A DNA stretch of 64,000 nucleotides from Furfurilactobacillus milii (GCF_009864005.1 NZ_WEZQ01000005.1:124408-188407); one strand, 5' to 3'. Shown: positions 1 to 8,876, counted from the first letter of the stretch. The notes: generated by a model not told the origin, from the letters alone. A program made the numbers and translations.

Positions 1-30
1 CTGGAGCTGTATATTTAGTTCTGGGCATAC

Positions 31-93
31 AAAAAATCCCTCCGTAACTGTCAGATGAATTATATTATTTCATCTGACAACCACAGAGGGATT
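31..93 (-). terminator. Rho-independent terminator of plsC
   Basis: On the minus strand the arm AATCCCTC (86-93) pairs with GAGGGATT (35-42). An inner stem TGTCAGATGAA/TTCATCTGACA closes the loop, and a TTTTTT run (31-36) follows. It lies about 70 bases past the plsC stop codon, so it most likely ends that transcript. Confidence 0.8.
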
Positions 94-164
94 ATCGCAC
101 GATTTCAAATCTGGAATCATCAGTACACCTTTTTAATAACAATGATTATGCTGCGTTTGGTTAA

Positions 165-899
165 TTATGACTTACGGTTGTTGTGGACTTCTGGCTTAGT
201 TAACTCCGCCAAATGTTCAGCTTCAACTTTTTCTTCGGTTTTCTCTGCGGCTTGTTTTTGTTGATATTCTTCATAGAGCTTGTGGTTTGGATCCACATAG
301 TGGAAGGACGGATCAATTTCTTTATCCAGAGCATCAAAGGCGGCTTGCATTTGTTGATCAATTTGTTGTTGGCCGGCATCATCTGTTTTGAATTTACGGT
401 CGATATAAATCGGTTCACCGAAACTGATTTTGACACGCTTGCGACTGAATAATCCCATAAATGTCAATGGCCCTTGATAAACAGTGGGAACCAAAGGAAC
501 ACCAGCAAGTTTAGCGATGACTGTGGCGCCACCTTTCATTTCACTGGAATGACGAGTGCCAGAAGGAAAGATGATTGTCGATAGCTCACCTTGTTTTAGA
601 ATCTTGACGGGGGTCTTGATGGCTGAAGGACCTGGGTGATCCCGGTCTACCGGATAGGCATTGGCATGGTTGAGCACAAAGCGGATGATTGGATTTTTGA
701 AGAGTTCCTTTTTGGTCATGAACGAGAATTTTCGAGGTGATGCGGCTAGAGCGTAATAAATCGGATCAAACCAAGTTCGGTGCGGCCCCACAAGAATGTA
801 GGTTCCTTCTGGCAAGCGGTCTTTATGTGTGATTTTTGGTCGTCCGTTAACGATTAGCAGGATAATGCGGGCGACAACACGAATAAATGAATAGAACAA
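165..899 (-). CDS. plsC: 1-acyl-sn-glycerol-3-phosphate acyltransferase (PlsC family)
   Basis: A 244-residue membrane-associated acyltransferase that transfers an acyl group to lysophosphatidic acid in phospholipid synthesis. It has an N-terminal hydrophobic segment (about residues 3-17), the catalytic HX4D box HRTWFD at 40-45, and FPSGTR at 111-116. The last block is usually FPEGTR; the Glu-to-Ser change may mark a subfamily and leaves the exact acceptor less certain. The C-terminal 40 residues are charged and rich in Lys, Glu and Gln, probably an appended tail. The start is TTG (897-899), supported by GGAGG on the minus strand nine bases upstream. It is transcribed alone, divergent from trmN6, with its own terminator. 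The family call is strong; the precise substrate is inferred. Confidence 0.88.
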   Translation of the reverse strand: MFYSFIRVVARIILLIVNGRPKITHKDRLPEGTYILVGPHRTWFDPIYYALAASPRKFSFMTKKELFKNPIIRFVLNHANAYPVDRDHPGPSAIKTPVKILKQGELSTIIFPSGTRHSSEMKGGATVIAKLAGVPLVPTVYQGPLTFMGLFSRKRVKISFGEPIYIDRKFKTDDAGQQQIDQQMQAAFDALDKEIDPSFHYVDPNHKLYEEYQQKQAAEKTEEKVEAEHLAELTKPEVHNNRKS

Positions 900-1083
900 G
901 GCGGTGCCTCCAAGTCTTAAATGTTTTTAAAAATAGGTAATCTAAAAAGCTGATAATTTAATGTGATTGACGTTTCCCGAATGTCGAAACATTGGCCTTA
1001 GTTTAAAAAATAAGTTGAAATTCGTCAACCACGTTGATTACTGACATAAACAAAGCTGGTCGCCATGGTATTTGGAAATCTAC

Positions 1084-1112
1084 TTGCATTTGCTAGGCTA
1101 GACCATAATAAT
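1084..1112 (+). promoter_or_regulatory. Probable sigma-A promoter for trmN6
   Basis: TTGCAT (1084-1089), a 17-base spacer, then AATAAT (1107-1112); TAATAA one base earlier is an alternative -10. It lies about 70 bases before the TrmN6 start. The rest of 900-1152, the divergent gap with plsC, is AT-rich and shows no other gene. Confidence 0.5.
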
Positions 1113-1185
1113 TCTGATAAGAGTATGACGAAGATGACCTTAGAATGCAAGGTTGAAACAGTCTGTGAAAGAAGTGAACGCATTA

Positions 1186-1944
1186 ATGGAACCTAACTTA
1201 CTGCCAGATGAACGAATTGACCAGTTATATGGGGCCGATATTAAAATTATTCAAAGCAAAACCGTTTTTTCATTTTCACTAGATGCGGTTCTATTAGCTG
1301 ATTTTGCCAATCCCGACAGAACCAGACGAGGATTAACCGTCGATTTATGTGCGGGCAACGGGGCGGTTGGTTTGTTTTTCAGTCCTAAAACAAAAGGGCC
1401 AATAAAAATGGTTGAGATTCAACCACGTCTAGCCGATATGGCTCGGCGCTCAATTAGTCTTAATGGTTTGACTACACGGGCGGAAGTTCTGACAATGGAT
1501 CTTAAAGATGTGACGACGGTTATTCGTCCTGATTCGGTTGCGGTTGTGACTTGTAATCCACCTTATTTCGTCGATGCACCAACGTCTCAAAAAAATCCCA
1601 ATGAACATTACGCCATTGCAAGGCATGAGCTGACGACAACGTTAGCGGATGTGATTAACGCGGCCTCAGGATTGCTGAAAATGACCGGTCACGCGTATTT
1701 TGTGTTCCGACCAGATCGTTTTTTGGAAATGATGACGTTGTTACAGGCGGCTCGTTTGGCACCCAAACGGTTGCAGTTTGTGTACCCAAAACCAGGGCGT
1801 GAAGCCAATATGTTCCTAGTGGACGCTATCAAAGACGGCAAAACAAATGGTTTAAAAGTGTTACCACCATTGACTGTTGCAGACAACGAAGGTAAGTATG
1901 TTGGTCATGTTCGTGAATTGCTTTACGGAAACGAGGCGCAATAA
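1186..1944 (+). CDS. trmN6: tRNA1(Val) (adenine(37)-N6)-methyltransferase family protein
   Basis: A class I SAM-dependent methyltransferase resembling B. subtilis YabB / E. coli TrmN6, which methylates A37 of tRNA-Val. The SAM-binding loop [11 protein letters not shown] lies at residues 53-63 and the N6-adenine catalytic motif NPPY at 124-127; a family-typical opening DERIDxL is followed by [20 protein letters not shown] chose ATG 1186 (252 aa) because homologues begin just before DERID. An in-frame TTG at 1153 would add 11 residues but has only AAGG touching it. The next gene follows after two bases, so the two are co-transcribed. Start uncertain, function good. Confidence 0.85.
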   Translation: MEPNLLPDERIDQLYGADIKIIQSKTVFSFSLDAVLLADFANPDRTRRGLTVDLCAGNGAVGLFFSPKTKGPIKMVEIQPRLADMARRSISLNGLTTRAEVLTMDLKDVTTVIRPDSVAVVTCNPPYFVDAPTSQKNPNEHYAIARHELTTTLADVINAASGLLKMTGHAYFVFRPDRFLEMMTLLQAARLAPKRLQFVYPKPGREANMFLVDAIKDGKTNGLKVLPPLTVADNEGKYVGHVRELLYGNEAQ

Positions 1945-1946
1945 CA

Positions 1947-2231
1947 GTGTCGAAGCCTTATTATTTTTATGTGTTACTTTGTGCCGATAACACCCTTTAC
2001 GGTGGCTTTACAGACGATGTTGGCCGACGCTTTGCAACTCATCAGGCTGGCAAGGGAGCCAAGTACACACGACCAGCATTTCGTCATCCGTTAAAAATGA
2101 TTTATGCACAAGCGTTCGAAGATAAATCTAGCGCGCTAAAGGCTGAGTATGCATTTAAACATCAATCACGATCCAAAAAAATTGCTTTCCTTCAGGATCA
2201 TCATGCCAACCCATTTGAAAATAATGATTAG
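1947..2231 (+). CDS. yazA: GIY-YIG domain protein, YazA/UPF0213 type
   Basis: A 94-residue protein consisting of one GIY-YIG nuclease-like domain: FYV at 7-9 and LYGG at 17-20, the two strands that give the family its name, then Arg-27 and a later Glu (about 67) in the expected places. The B. subtilis equivalent (yazA) also sits next to the TrmN6-type methyltransferase gene. The start is GTG two bases after the upstream stop, with GAGG inside the end of trmN6 as ribosome binding site. The cellular role of this small family is not established; nuclease activity is inferred from the fold. Confidence 0.85.
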   Translation: MSKPYYFYVLLCADNTLYGGFTDDVGRRFATHQAGKGAKYTRPAFRHPLKMIYAQAFEDKSSALKAEYAFKHQSRSKKIAFLQDHHANPFENND

Positions 2232-2378
2232 TAATTAGCGAGACTGGGCCAGTTGTGTCATTAAACGGCGGTGATCGTGTGCCATTCTTTTAGAGAAGAC
2301 GGGGCTAGTTTTGTGCTAAGCTAAATTGGTATTCAAAAATTGAAATAGTTGTCAACTTTACTTGGAGGAATAAACGTT

Positions 2379-3371
2379 ATGAAAATTCTAGCTTATGGCG
2401 TGCGAGACGACGAAAAGCCTTACTTTAAAACTTGGCAGGCAGCACATCCAGAAGTAACTGTTTCGTTGACACCGGCTATTTTAGATGAACATTCCGTTGA
2501 TGAGGCAGCTGGTTGTGATGGGATTAGCATTTTACAAACGGATCCAGTAGGGCCAGCGGTATTTGAACGACTGGTCAAAGAAAATGTGCGAGCAGTGTCG
2601 TCGCGAATCGTGGGTACGGACGCCATGGCGCTCGATACTGCAAAAAAATTAGGTATTAAGGTGACTAATGTGCCTGCCTATTCCCCAGCGGCAATTGCGG
2701 AATTCACAGTTAGCCAGTTATTGCAGTTGTTGCGCAACACGCGTCGTTTTGAAGCTAAAATTCACGCTCAGGATTTTCGCTGGGCACCAGATGTCTCACA
2801 GGAGTTGAATCAGCAAACGGTCGGTGTGATCGGCACTGGCAGAATTGGGCGTGCGGCAATTAAAATATACCGTGGCTTTGGCGCGAAAGTTGTTGCCTAC
2901 GATGTTTACCATAATGCCGAATTGGAAAAAGAGGGTCTCTATGTCGACACATTGGCCGATTTATATCAGGCCAGCACTGTGATTACATTACATGCGCCAG
3001 CAACCAAAGATGATTTTCATATGCTGGATCAGGATGCTTTTGCCCAGATGAATGACGGTGTTTGGATCGTTAACGCAGGACGCGGCACGTTGATTGACAG
3101 TCAGGCGCTGATTACGGCGTTGGATAGTGGAAAGGTTGCAGGCGCCGCCTTAGATACTTATGAAAAGGAACTGCCCATTTTTAACCACGATTTAAGAGGT
3201 CAACAAATTGATGATCCAACCTTTAACAATTTGTTTGCTCGCGAGAACGTTTTAATGACGCCTCACATTGCTTTTTATACAAATGTGGCCGTAAAAAACA
3301 TGGTGACCGTTTCTCTCGATCACAACTTGAGTTTGATTCAAACCGGTGCCTCTGAAGATCAGGTGATTTAA
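2379..3371 (+). CDS. ldhD: D-lactate dehydrogenase
   Basis: A 330-residue cytosolic NAD-dependent D-2-hydroxyacid dehydrogenase that reduces pyruvate to D-lactate and regenerates NAD+ at the end of glycolysis. The Rossmann loop GTGRIG is at 152-157. The catalytic residues Arg-235 (in NAGRG), Glu-264 and His-296 (in MTPHIAFYT) fall exactly at the positions known from the L. bulgaricus enzyme. The segment NVPAYSPAAIAE (about 97-108) is typical of D-LDH as opposed to other 2-hydroxyacid dehydrogenases. The start at ATG 2379 has GGAGG at 2364-2368; the longer reading frame from 2349 has no such site. A D-2-hydroxyisocaproate dehydrogenase is the main alternative. Confidence 0.88.
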   Translation: MKILAYGVRDDEKPYFKTWQAAHPEVTVSLTPAILDEHSVDEAAGCDGISILQTDPVGPAVFERLVKENVRAVSSRIVGTDAMALDTAKKLGIKVTNVPAYSPAAIAEFTVSQLLQLLRNTRRFEAKIHAQDFRWAPDVSQELNQQTVGVIGTGRIGRAAIKIYRGFGAKVVAYDVYHNAELEKEGLYVDTLADLYQASTVITLHAPATKDDFHMLDQDAFAQMNDGVWIVNAGRGTLIDSQALITALDSGKVAGAALDTYEKELPIFNHDLRGQQIDDPTFNNLFARENVLMTPHIAFYTNVAVKNMVTVSLDHNLSLIQTGASEDQVI

Positions 3372-3374
3372 TGC

Positions 3375-3403
3375 TTGTCACAGCACTTGGCGTTTGGTAT
3401 ACT
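3375..3403 (+). promoter_or_regulatory. Strong sigma-A promoter for rpsB
   Basis: TTGTCA (3375-3380), a 17-base spacer and TATACT (3398-3403), both near consensus. It starts four bases after the ldhD stop codon and gives rpsB a leader of about 115 nt with some hairpin potential (AATTG..GGTT / AACC..AATT near 3404-3425), which might be a site for S2 feedback. That regulation is inference. Confidence 0.8.
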
Positions 3404-3523
3404 AATTGTCGGTTCAAAACCAATTCACACCTAGCGTGATGCGCAAATCGGTGCTCAGGGATGAGTGATCTGTGTAAATGAGCGTTGGGGAGGAAAAACA
3501 TTATATTTTGGAGGATTTAACAC

Positions 3524-4309
3524 ATGGCTGTTATTTCTATGAAGCAATTGCTTGAAGCTGGTGTCCACTTCGGTCACCAAACACGTCGTTGGAACCCAAA
3601 GATGAAGCGTTACATCTTTACTGAACGTAACGGTATCTACATCATTGACTTGCAAAAGACGGTTAAGATGGCTGACGTTGCCTACAACTTTGTTAAGGAT
3701 GAAGCTGCTAAGGGTTCAAACATTTTATTTGTTGGAACTAAGAAGCAAGCTCAAGACTCAATCAAAGAAGAAGCAACTCGTGCCGGTATGTACTACGTTA
3801 ACCACCGTTGGCTTGGTGGTACGTTGACTAACTGGAACACCATTCAAACACGGATCAAGCGTTTGAAGGACTTAAAGAAGATGGACGAAGACGGTACTTT
3901 TGATCGTCTGCCAAAGAAGGAAGTTGCTTTGTTGACTAAGCAACGTGAAAAGCTTGAAAAGTTCCTTGGCGGTATCGAAGATATGCCTGGTATTCCTGAT
4001 GTTATGTTCATCGTTGACCCTCGTAAGGAACAAATCGCTGTTCAAGAAGCACACAAATTGAACATTCCGATTGTTGCCATGGTTGACACGAACACTGACC
4101 CAGACGACATTGACTACATCATTCCTTCAAACGATGATGCTATTCGTGCCATCCGTTTGATCTCTTCGAAGATGGCTGATGCTGTTATCGAAGGCCGCCA
4201 AGGTGAAGACCAAGGCGCTGACGATCAACAACAAGCCGCTGCTAAGGGCGATTCGATGGAAGATATCGTTGATGCTGTTGAAGGCGACAACAAGCAAAAA
4301 AACAACTAA
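3524..4309 (+). CDS. rpsB: 30S ribosomal protein S2
   Basis: A 261-residue component of the small subunit, sitting between head and body and needed for S1/mRNA docking. The opening [20 protein letters not shown], the block [12 protein letters not shown] and [12 protein letters not shown] are diagnostic of S2. The C-terminal 35 residues are an acidic, Gln-rich tail longer than in E. coli but usual in lactobacilli. ATG 3524 has GGAGG at 3510-3514. The gene precedes tsf, as in most bacteria, but a good terminator separates the two. Confidence 0.98.
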   Translation: MAVISMKQLLEAGVHFGHQTRRWNPKMKRYIFTERNGIYIIDLQKTVKMADVAYNFVKDEAAKGSNILFVGTKKQAQDSIKEEATRAGMYYVNHRWLGGTLTNWNTIQTRIKRLKDLKKMDEDGTFDRLPKKEVALLTKQREKLEKFLGGIEDMPGIPDVMFIVDPRKEQIAVQEAHKLNIPIVAMVDTNTDPDDIDYIIPSNDDAIRAIRLISSKMADAVIEGRQGEDQGADDQQQAAAKGDSMEDIVDAVEGDNKQKNN

Positions 4310-4322
4310 GCGATAAAACCTT

Positions 4323-4376
4323 AGGCTGTCTATCAGTTGAGACCGTTGTGGCCTGAGATTGATAGGCAGTCTTTTT
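4323..4376 (+). terminator. Intrinsic terminator between rpsB and tsf
   Basis: The arm AGGCTGTCTATCA (4323-4335) pairs with TGATAGGCAGTCT (4360-4372) over 13 positions with G-U pairs, followed by a T run (4372-4376). Because tsf follows within 50 bases without an obvious promoter of its own, partial read-through probably sets the S2:EF-Ts ratio. Confidence 0.8.
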
Positions 4377-4422
4377 CTCAAATTACTATGTTTATTAAAA
4401 ATTATGAGGAGGCCATACTAAG

Positions 4423-5298
4423 ATGGCAGTTACAGCAGCTCAAGTTAAAGCATTACGTGAAAAAACCGGTGTTGGTATCATGGACGCTAAGAAGGCATTA
4501 GTTGCCACTGATGGTGATGAAGCCAAGGCCTTAGACTTCCTACGTGAAAAGGGTATCGCCAAGGCAGAAAAGAAGAGTGACCGCATTGCTGCTGAAGGAT
4601 TAACCGAAGTTGCTATCCACGGTAACAAGGCAGCAATTGTTGAATTAAACTCAGAAACGGACTTTGTTGCTTCAAACGACACGTTCAAAGATTTGTTACA
4701 AACAGTTAGCGACCAAATTGCTTTGGAAGAACCTGCTACTGTTGAAGACGCTTTGAAGTTGAAAGCTAATGACAGCGAAACGTTAAGCGATGCAATCATC
4801 TCTGCTACACAAGTAACAGGTGAAAAGATTAGTTTGCGTCGGTTCCAGGTCGTTGATAAGACTGATGACCAAGTATTTGGTTCATACCTCCACATGGGTG
4901 GTTCAATTGCTTCTTTGGTTGTTCTTGAAGGTGGCGACGCCGAAACGGCTAAGGATGTTGCGATGCACGTCGCTGCAATCAACCCAGAGTATGTTGACCG
5001 GACTGATGTACCGGCTGACCGTTTGAACCATGAAAAGGATGTTCTTTCTAAAGAAGACGACCTTGCTGGTAAGCCAGACAACATCAAAGAAAAAATGATC
5101 GATGGTCGTTTGAACAAGTGGTTGGCTGAAATTTCATTGAATGATCAACCATTCGTTAAGGATGGAGATCAAACTGTTGACCAGTACGTTTCCTCGAAGA
5201 ACGCCAAGGTTGTTTCATTCGTTCGTTACCAAGTCGGTGAAGGCATGGAAAAGAAGAGCGATGACTTCGTTGACGAAGTTATGGGTCAAATCAAGTAA
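4423..5298 (+). CDS. tsf: Elongation factor Ts
   Basis: A 291-residue nucleotide exchange factor that releases GDP from EF-Tu in the cytoplasm. The N-terminal UBA-like domain carries the signature [16 protein letters not shown] (about 11-26). The core has [10 protein letters not shown] (about 74-83), with the TDFV residues that insert next to the EF-Tu nucleotide site. ATG 4423 has the strong site GAGGAGG (4406-4412). It ends in the family motif MGQIK and is followed by an intrinsic terminator. Confidence 0.98.
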   Translation: MAVTAAQVKALREKTGVGIMDAKKALVATDGDEAKALDFLREKGIAKAEKKSDRIAAEGLTEVAIHGNKAAIVELNSETDFVASNDTFKDLLQTVSDQIALEEPATVEDALKLKANDSETLSDAIISATQVTGEKISLRRFQVVDKTDDQVFGSYLHMGGSIASLVVLEGGDAETAKDVAMHVAAINPEYVDRTDVPADRLNHEKDVLSKEDDLAGKPDNIKEKMIDGRLNKWLAEISLNDQPFVKDGDQTVDQYVSSKNAKVVSFVRYQVGEGMEKKSDDFVDEVMGQIK

Positions 5299-5307
5299 TT
5301 AAACCAG

Positions 5308-5332
5308 GGCGTACGTTATGTGCGCCTTTTTT
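5308..5332 (+). terminator. Intrinsic terminator after tsf
   Basis: GGCGTAC (5308-5314) pairs with GTGCGCC (5320-5326), followed by six Ts (5327-5332). Ends the rpsB-tsf transcript; pyrH follows 49 bases later. Confidence 0.85.
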
Positions 5333-5380
5333 GTAGAATGAGACGCCCACACGGGATCTGACAAGGAGGATGTTGGTCTA

Positions 5381-6103
5381 ATGGCTGATGTAAAATACAA
5401 ACGTGTAATGTTAAAGTTGAGCGGTGAAGCACTGGCCGGTGAACAAGGATTCGGAATCTATCCGCCAAAGATTAAAACCGTTGCTGAAGAACTAAGAGAG
5501 GTTTATGCCCTTGGTGTGCAGATTGCAATTGTTGTCGGTGGCGGTAACATTTGGCGAGGTGAAGCGGGATCTGAAATGGGCATGGAACGTGCCCAAGCTG
5601 ATTACGTCGGTATGCTGGCAACTATTATGAACGCCTTGGCTTTACAAGACAGTTTGGAAAGCTTAGATGTACCAACACGTGTCCAGACTTCTATTGAAAT
5701 GCGCCAGATTGCAGAACCTTACATTCGTCGGAAGGCTGTTCGTCATTTAGAAAAGGATCGGGTCGTGATTTTTGCCGGTGGGACTGGTTCACCATACTTC
5801 TCAACGGATACGACTGCTGCTTTACGAGCAGCTGAAATCAATGCGGATGCTATTCTCATGGCTAAAAATGGTACGGATGGTATTTATTCGGCCGATCCGA
5901 ATGTAGATCCTGATGCCGTTAAGTATGATTCTTTGACTCACTTGGACATTATTAACAAGGGTCTCCATGTCATGGATACAACAGCAACGTCGTTGTCAAT
6001 GGATAATAATATTCCACTGGTCGTCTTTAACTTTAACGAACCTGGCAATGTTTTAAAGGTTGTTAAGGGTGAAAATATTGGGACAACTGTTAGGGGGAAA
6101 TAA
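5381..6103 (+). CDS. pyrH: Uridylate kinase (UMP kinase)
   Basis: A 240-residue amino-acid-kinase-fold enzyme that phosphorylates UMP to UDP with ATP, normally hexameric and GTP-activated. Seen in the sequence: KLSGEAL near the N-terminus, the glycine-rich [10 protein letters not shown] (about 53-62), and [17 protein letters not shown] (about 131-147), which binds UMP. The ribosome binding site AAGGAGG lies 12 bases before ATG 5381. Its stop codon is one base from the frr start, so the pair is translationally linked, as is common in Firmicutes. Confidence 0.97.
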   Translation: MADVKYKRVMLKLSGEALAGEQGFGIYPPKIKTVAEELREVYALGVQIAIVVGGGNIWRGEAGSEMGMERAQADYVGMLATIMNALALQDSLESLDVPTRVQTSIEMRQIAEPYIRRKAVRHLEKDRVVIFAGGTGSPYFSTDTTAALRAAEINADAILMAKNGTDGIYSADPNVDPDAVKYDSLTHLDIINKGLHVMDTTATSLSMDNNIPLVVFNFNEPGNVLKVVKGENIGTTVRGK

Positions 6104-6104
6104 A

Positions 6105-6668
6105 ATGGCTGTTAATGAACCAATTTTAAAAGATGCACAAGAACGGATGAGTAAGGCTGGTGATGCGCTGTCACGTGAGCTTGGCAATATTCGTGCAGGC
6201 CGTGCAAACGCAGGCTTACTGGCTGATATTAAGGCGGATTATTATGGCGCGCCAACACCGATTAATCAAATGGCTTCCATCACGATTCCGGAAGCACGTG
6301 TCTTATTAATAACACCATTTGATAAAAGTAGTTTGGATGCCATTGAACACGCAATTTTGACTTCTGATTTAGGAATTAATCCAGCTAACGATGGTAACGC
6401 TATTCGGCTGGTTATTCCGCAATTGACGGAAGAAAGCCGGAAAGACTTGGTTAAACAAGTTCATGGTAAGGCTGAAGAAGCTAAAGTTGCCGTCCGTAAT
6501 GTTCGTCGAGATGCAATGGATTCATTAAAAAAAGGTCACAAAAATGGTGACTTTACTGATGACCAGTTGCACGATCTTGAAGAACAGGCTCAAAAAATTA
6601 CGGATGCTGGCATTAAGAATGTTGAAAATATCGCCAGTGACAAAGAGAAAGAATTAATGACTATCTAG
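6105..6668 (+). CDS. frr: Ribosome recycling factor
   Basis: A 187-residue tRNA-shaped protein that with EF-G splits post-termination ribosomes. The three-helix-bundle signature SRELGNIRAGRANAGLLADI (about 20-39) and YYGAPTPINQMASI are present. I start at ATG 6105, one base after the pyrH stop, because it gives the family length and uses the GGGGGA at the pyrH end as ribosome binding site; an upstream reading frame from 6060 lies inside pyrH. Downstream, an old IS30-type insertion lies between this gene and its likely terminator at 6959-7008. Confidence 0.97.
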   Translation: MAVNEPILKDAQERMSKAGDALSRELGNIRAGRANAGLLADIKADYYGAPTPINQMASITIPEARVLLITPFDKSSLDAIEHAILTSDLGINPANDGNAIRLVIPQLTEESRKDLVKQVHGKAEEAKVAVRNVRRDAMDSLKKGHKNGDFTDDQLHDLEEQAQKITDAGIKNVENIASDKEKELMTI

Positions 6669-6821
6669 TTACGGCTCTGTATATTTTTTATCATATGGTA
6701 GATTGCAAATTTGATCCGAATTTTTTGACAAATTAGTCAGCATCACTTGGTAAGGTGTTTGCCAGTTAAGTACTTTAAGGGGGCGTTGGTTAGATATCCT
6801 TTTTTTCGTGTCAACATACAT
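6669..6821 (-). pseudogene. C-terminal fragment of IS30-family transposase
   Basis: A 50-codon minus-strand frame whose middle reads NQRPLKVLNWQTPYQ, a good match to the RPRKxLxWxTPxE block at the end of the IS30 DDE transposase catalytic core. Everything upstream, including the first two acidic residues, is missing. The frame reads out through the inverted end and stops next to the frr stop codon. There is no ribosome binding site before its first ATG, so I treat it as debris. Confidence 0.75.
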
Positions 6822-6955
6822 AGATTACAGAAAGAAAAATCTGTTGTCGATCATGTCTTGTGACATGACCAACAACAGATATGATAGAACCTTTTAAAGG
6901 AAGCTGATCTTTTTTGTCCGAACAGCGTTCGGATTAATTTTACAATCTACCATAT
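6693..6955. mobile_element. Decayed, internally deleted IS30-family element
   Basis: Two 28-base inverted ends, 6693-6720 and 6928-6955, match at 25 of 28 positions and share ATATGGTAGATTG and ATCCGAA. Next to the left end, read on the minus strand, is a piece of transposase with the IS30-type motif RPLKVLNWQTPYQ. The middle is lost: the remnant is about 263 bases against the roughly 1 kb expected of the family. It also holds a long hairpin at 6839-6880 (ATCTGTTGT/ACAACAGAT outside, TCATGTC/GACATGA inside) and CCGAAC-N3-GTTCGG just inside the right end. It is not mobile by itself, but a related full-length transposase could in principle move it as a MITE. Confidence 0.8.
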
Positions 6956-6958
6956 AAG

Positions 6959-7008
6959 CGATTGTGGTTGGAAAATTGTTTTTCCAGTCACAGTCGTTTT
7001 TTTTATTT
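6959..7008 (+). terminator. Intrinsic terminator of the pyrH-frr transcript
   Basis: CGATTGTG (6959-6966) pairs with CACAGTCG (6989-6996), with an inner TGGAAAA/TTTTCCA stem, followed by eight Ts. It starts four bases after the right end of the IS30 remnant, so the element appears to have inserted between frr and its terminator. Confidence 0.85.
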
Positions 7009-7047
7009 AAGGTGATAATTTACCAATGAGTGATGGCTGTGGCCAGT

Positions 7048-7075
7048 TTTACCAGTTACGTTAAAGTGATACAAT
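7048..7075 (+). promoter_or_regulatory. Probable promoter for the uppS operon
   Basis: TTTACC (7048-7053), a 16-base spacer and TACAAT (7070-7075), with an extended -10 TG at 7067-7068. It implies a leader of about 180 nt before uppS, with a hairpin AGACAAC/GTTGTCT at 7093-7134. A second weak extended -10 (TGTTAAACT) lies nearer the gene, so the main start site is uncertain. Confidence 0.55.
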
Positions 7076-7262
7076 GCCGAGGTAGATATTTAAGACAACG
7101 ATTATTGTTTGGCGACCATACATAATGGTTGTCTGTTCCTTCAACCGGGCACGTTTCGTCATTTTTTAAAGGGTCACTGCGTTTATTTCGCTGTGTTTTA
7201 ATGTAATGACTGGGTGTTTTTGTTAAACTAGAAAGACGTAGAATTGAAAGGTGGACGTTGTT

Positions 7263-8045
7263 TTGTTTGGACGAAAAAAGACTGTGGCACCTGAAACTTC
7301 GCCAAGTGATCTCGATGAGACACGCATTCCTAAGCACGTTGCCATCATCATGGATGGTAACGGACGATGGGCTCAGAAGCGGCATTTGCCACGTGTGGCA
7401 GGCCACAAGGAAGGCATGAATACTGTTAAAAAGGTGACCATTGCGGCTAGTCATTTAGGTATTAAGGTGCTAACACTGTATGCTTTTTCAACAGAAAATT
7501 GGAAACGTTCAGAGAACGAAGTTAACTATCTTATGCAACTGCCAGTCGATTTTTTTGACACTTTTGTACCCGACTTGGTTAAAGAAAATGTGCGGGTTAA
7601 TGTTATGGGATATACGGATCAGCTTCCGAAAAAAACCCAAACAGCTGTTAACAATGCGATTGCGGATACCGAGCACTGTACCGGCATGATTTTAAATTTT
7701 GCACTTAACTACGGCGGACAAGCGGAAATCGTGACGGCTATCCAAAAAATTGCGCAAAGAGTTGCTGATGGCGACCAACAGGTTGCGGACATTACTACGG
7801 AAACTGTTGATCGGGCCTTAATGACGGCTCCACTTGCGCCATACAATAACCCTGATTTGTTAATTCGAACTAGTGGAGAGGAACGAATTTCGAATTTTTT
7901 GCTTTGGCAAATTGCTTATAGCGAATTGGTATTTACAGAAGGGTATTGGCCTGATTTTGACGACACAGAATTGCGTCGCTGTATTGGGCAATTTCAACAA
8001 CGTGACCGTCGCTTCGGTGGCGTCAAACAACCAAAAAATAAATAA
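7263..8045 (+). CDS. uppS: Isoprenyl transferase (undecaprenyl diphosphate synthase)
   Basis: A 260-residue cis-prenyltransferase that condenses isopentenyl diphosphate units onto farnesyl diphosphate, giving the C55 carrier for peptidoglycan and teichoic acid synthesis. HVAIIMDGNGRWA (25-37) contains the catalytic Asp-31; RTSGEERISNFLLWQ and a final SELVFTEGYWPDF block are family hallmarks. I chose TTG 7263 because AAAGGTGG sits eight bases upstream and homologues start a short basic stretch before IPKH; GTG 7251 would place that site on the start codon. It opens an operon with cdsA, rseP, proS and polC. Confidence 0.95.
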   Translation: MFGRKKTVAPETSPSDLDETRIPKHVAIIMDGNGRWAQKRHLPRVAGHKEGMNTVKKVTIAASHLGIKVLTLYAFSTENWKRSENEVNYLMQLPVDFFDTFVPDLVKENVRVNVMGYTDQLPKKTQTAVNNAIADTEHCTGMILNFALNYGGQAEIVTAIQKIAQRVADGDQQVADITTETVDRALMTAPLAPYNNPDLLIRTSGEERISNFLLWQIAYSELVFTEGYWPDFDDTELRRCIGQFQQRDRRFGGVKQPKNK

Positions 8046-8090
8046 GAGTTTGTGACGGGCTAATGCTTGTCCAGAAGTGAGGAGTTTCAT

Positions 8091-8876
8091 ATGCGTACTC
8101 GTGTCATTACCGCCGTTGTGGCGTTATTGATTTTTATTCCAGTGATTGTCTATGGTGGTTGGCTAATTCAATTGGCAGCCATTGTCCTTGGCGCCGTGGC
8201 GTTAGGCGAAGTGCTGGTCATGAAAAAGAAGTTGGTCGTGTCTGCGGAAGCGATTATTAGTTTTCTGGGGCTACTCGTGCTACTGGCCCCACAGAGTTGG
8301 TTGGCGTTTTTGCCTGCTAACGTCAATCGTGAATTTTTATTCTTTATTTTCGTGATGCTGTTGCTGTTACATACTGTATTCACTCGCAACCATTTTTCGT
8401 TTGATGACGCTGGTGTATTGACGCTTGCAATGTTGTACATTGGCATGGGCTTTTACTACTTTGTTGCTGCTAGAAATACAGGTCTGTCCACACTGTTTTA
8501 CATTTTGTTTGTTATCTGGACAACAGATTCTGGTGCTTATATGATTGGGCGTAAATTAGGCCGGCACAAATTGGCTCCCCAAATATCGCCCAACAAAACA
8601 TGGGAAGGTTCCATTGGTGGCACGATTGTGGCCGTTATTGTTGGTAGCGTTTGGGTTGTCTTTTTCCCACAACACTTTAGTTTGCCGATAATGGTTGTTT
8701 TGACACTGATTTACAGTGTTTGTGGTCAATTAGGTGATTTAGTTGAATCGTCTCTTAAACGTTTTTATGGTGTGAAGGATTCTGGCAAAATCTTACCAGG
8801 TCATGGTGGTATTTTAGACCGCTTTGACAGTTTGTTGTTTGTGTTACCTATTCTACATTTAACGGGGTTGATTTAG
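8091..8876 (+). CDS. cdsA: Phosphatidate cytidylyltransferase (CDP-diacylglycerol synthase)
   Basis: A 261-residue polytopic membrane enzyme that makes CDP-diacylglycerol from phosphatidate and CTP, the branch point for phosphatidylglycerol and cardiolipin. There are about seven hydrophobic segments starting at residue 5. The C-terminal half carries SPNKTWEGSIGG and the signature KDSGKILPGHGGILDRFDSL, whose acidic residues hold Mg2+. ATG 8091 has GAGGAG seven bases upstream. It lies 45 bases after uppS, in the widely conserved uppS-cdsA-rseP order. Confidence 0.97.
   Translation: MRTRVITAVVALLIFIPVIVYGGWLIQLAAIVLGAVALGEVLVMKKKLVVSAEAIISFLGLLVLLAPQSWLAFLPANVNREFLFFIFVMLLLLHTVFTRNHFSFDDAGVLTLAMLYIGMGFYYFVAARNTGLSTLFYILFVIWTTDSGAYMIGRKLGRHKLAPQISPNKTWEGSIGGTIVAVIVGSVWVVFFPQHFSLPIMVVLTLIYSVCGQLGDLVESSLKRFYGVKDSGKILPGHGGILDRFDSLLFVLPILHLTGLI

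Noticed and set aside
4440-5117. 225-codon minus-strand open frame opposite tsf
   Set aside because: It is a mirror of the strongly codon-biased tsf gene, with no ribosome binding site and Ser/Leu-rich content typical of antisense frames.
6839-6880. The long hairpin as the frr terminator
   Set aside because: No T run follows on the plus strand, it belongs to the IS30 remnant, and a better terminator lies at 6959-7008.
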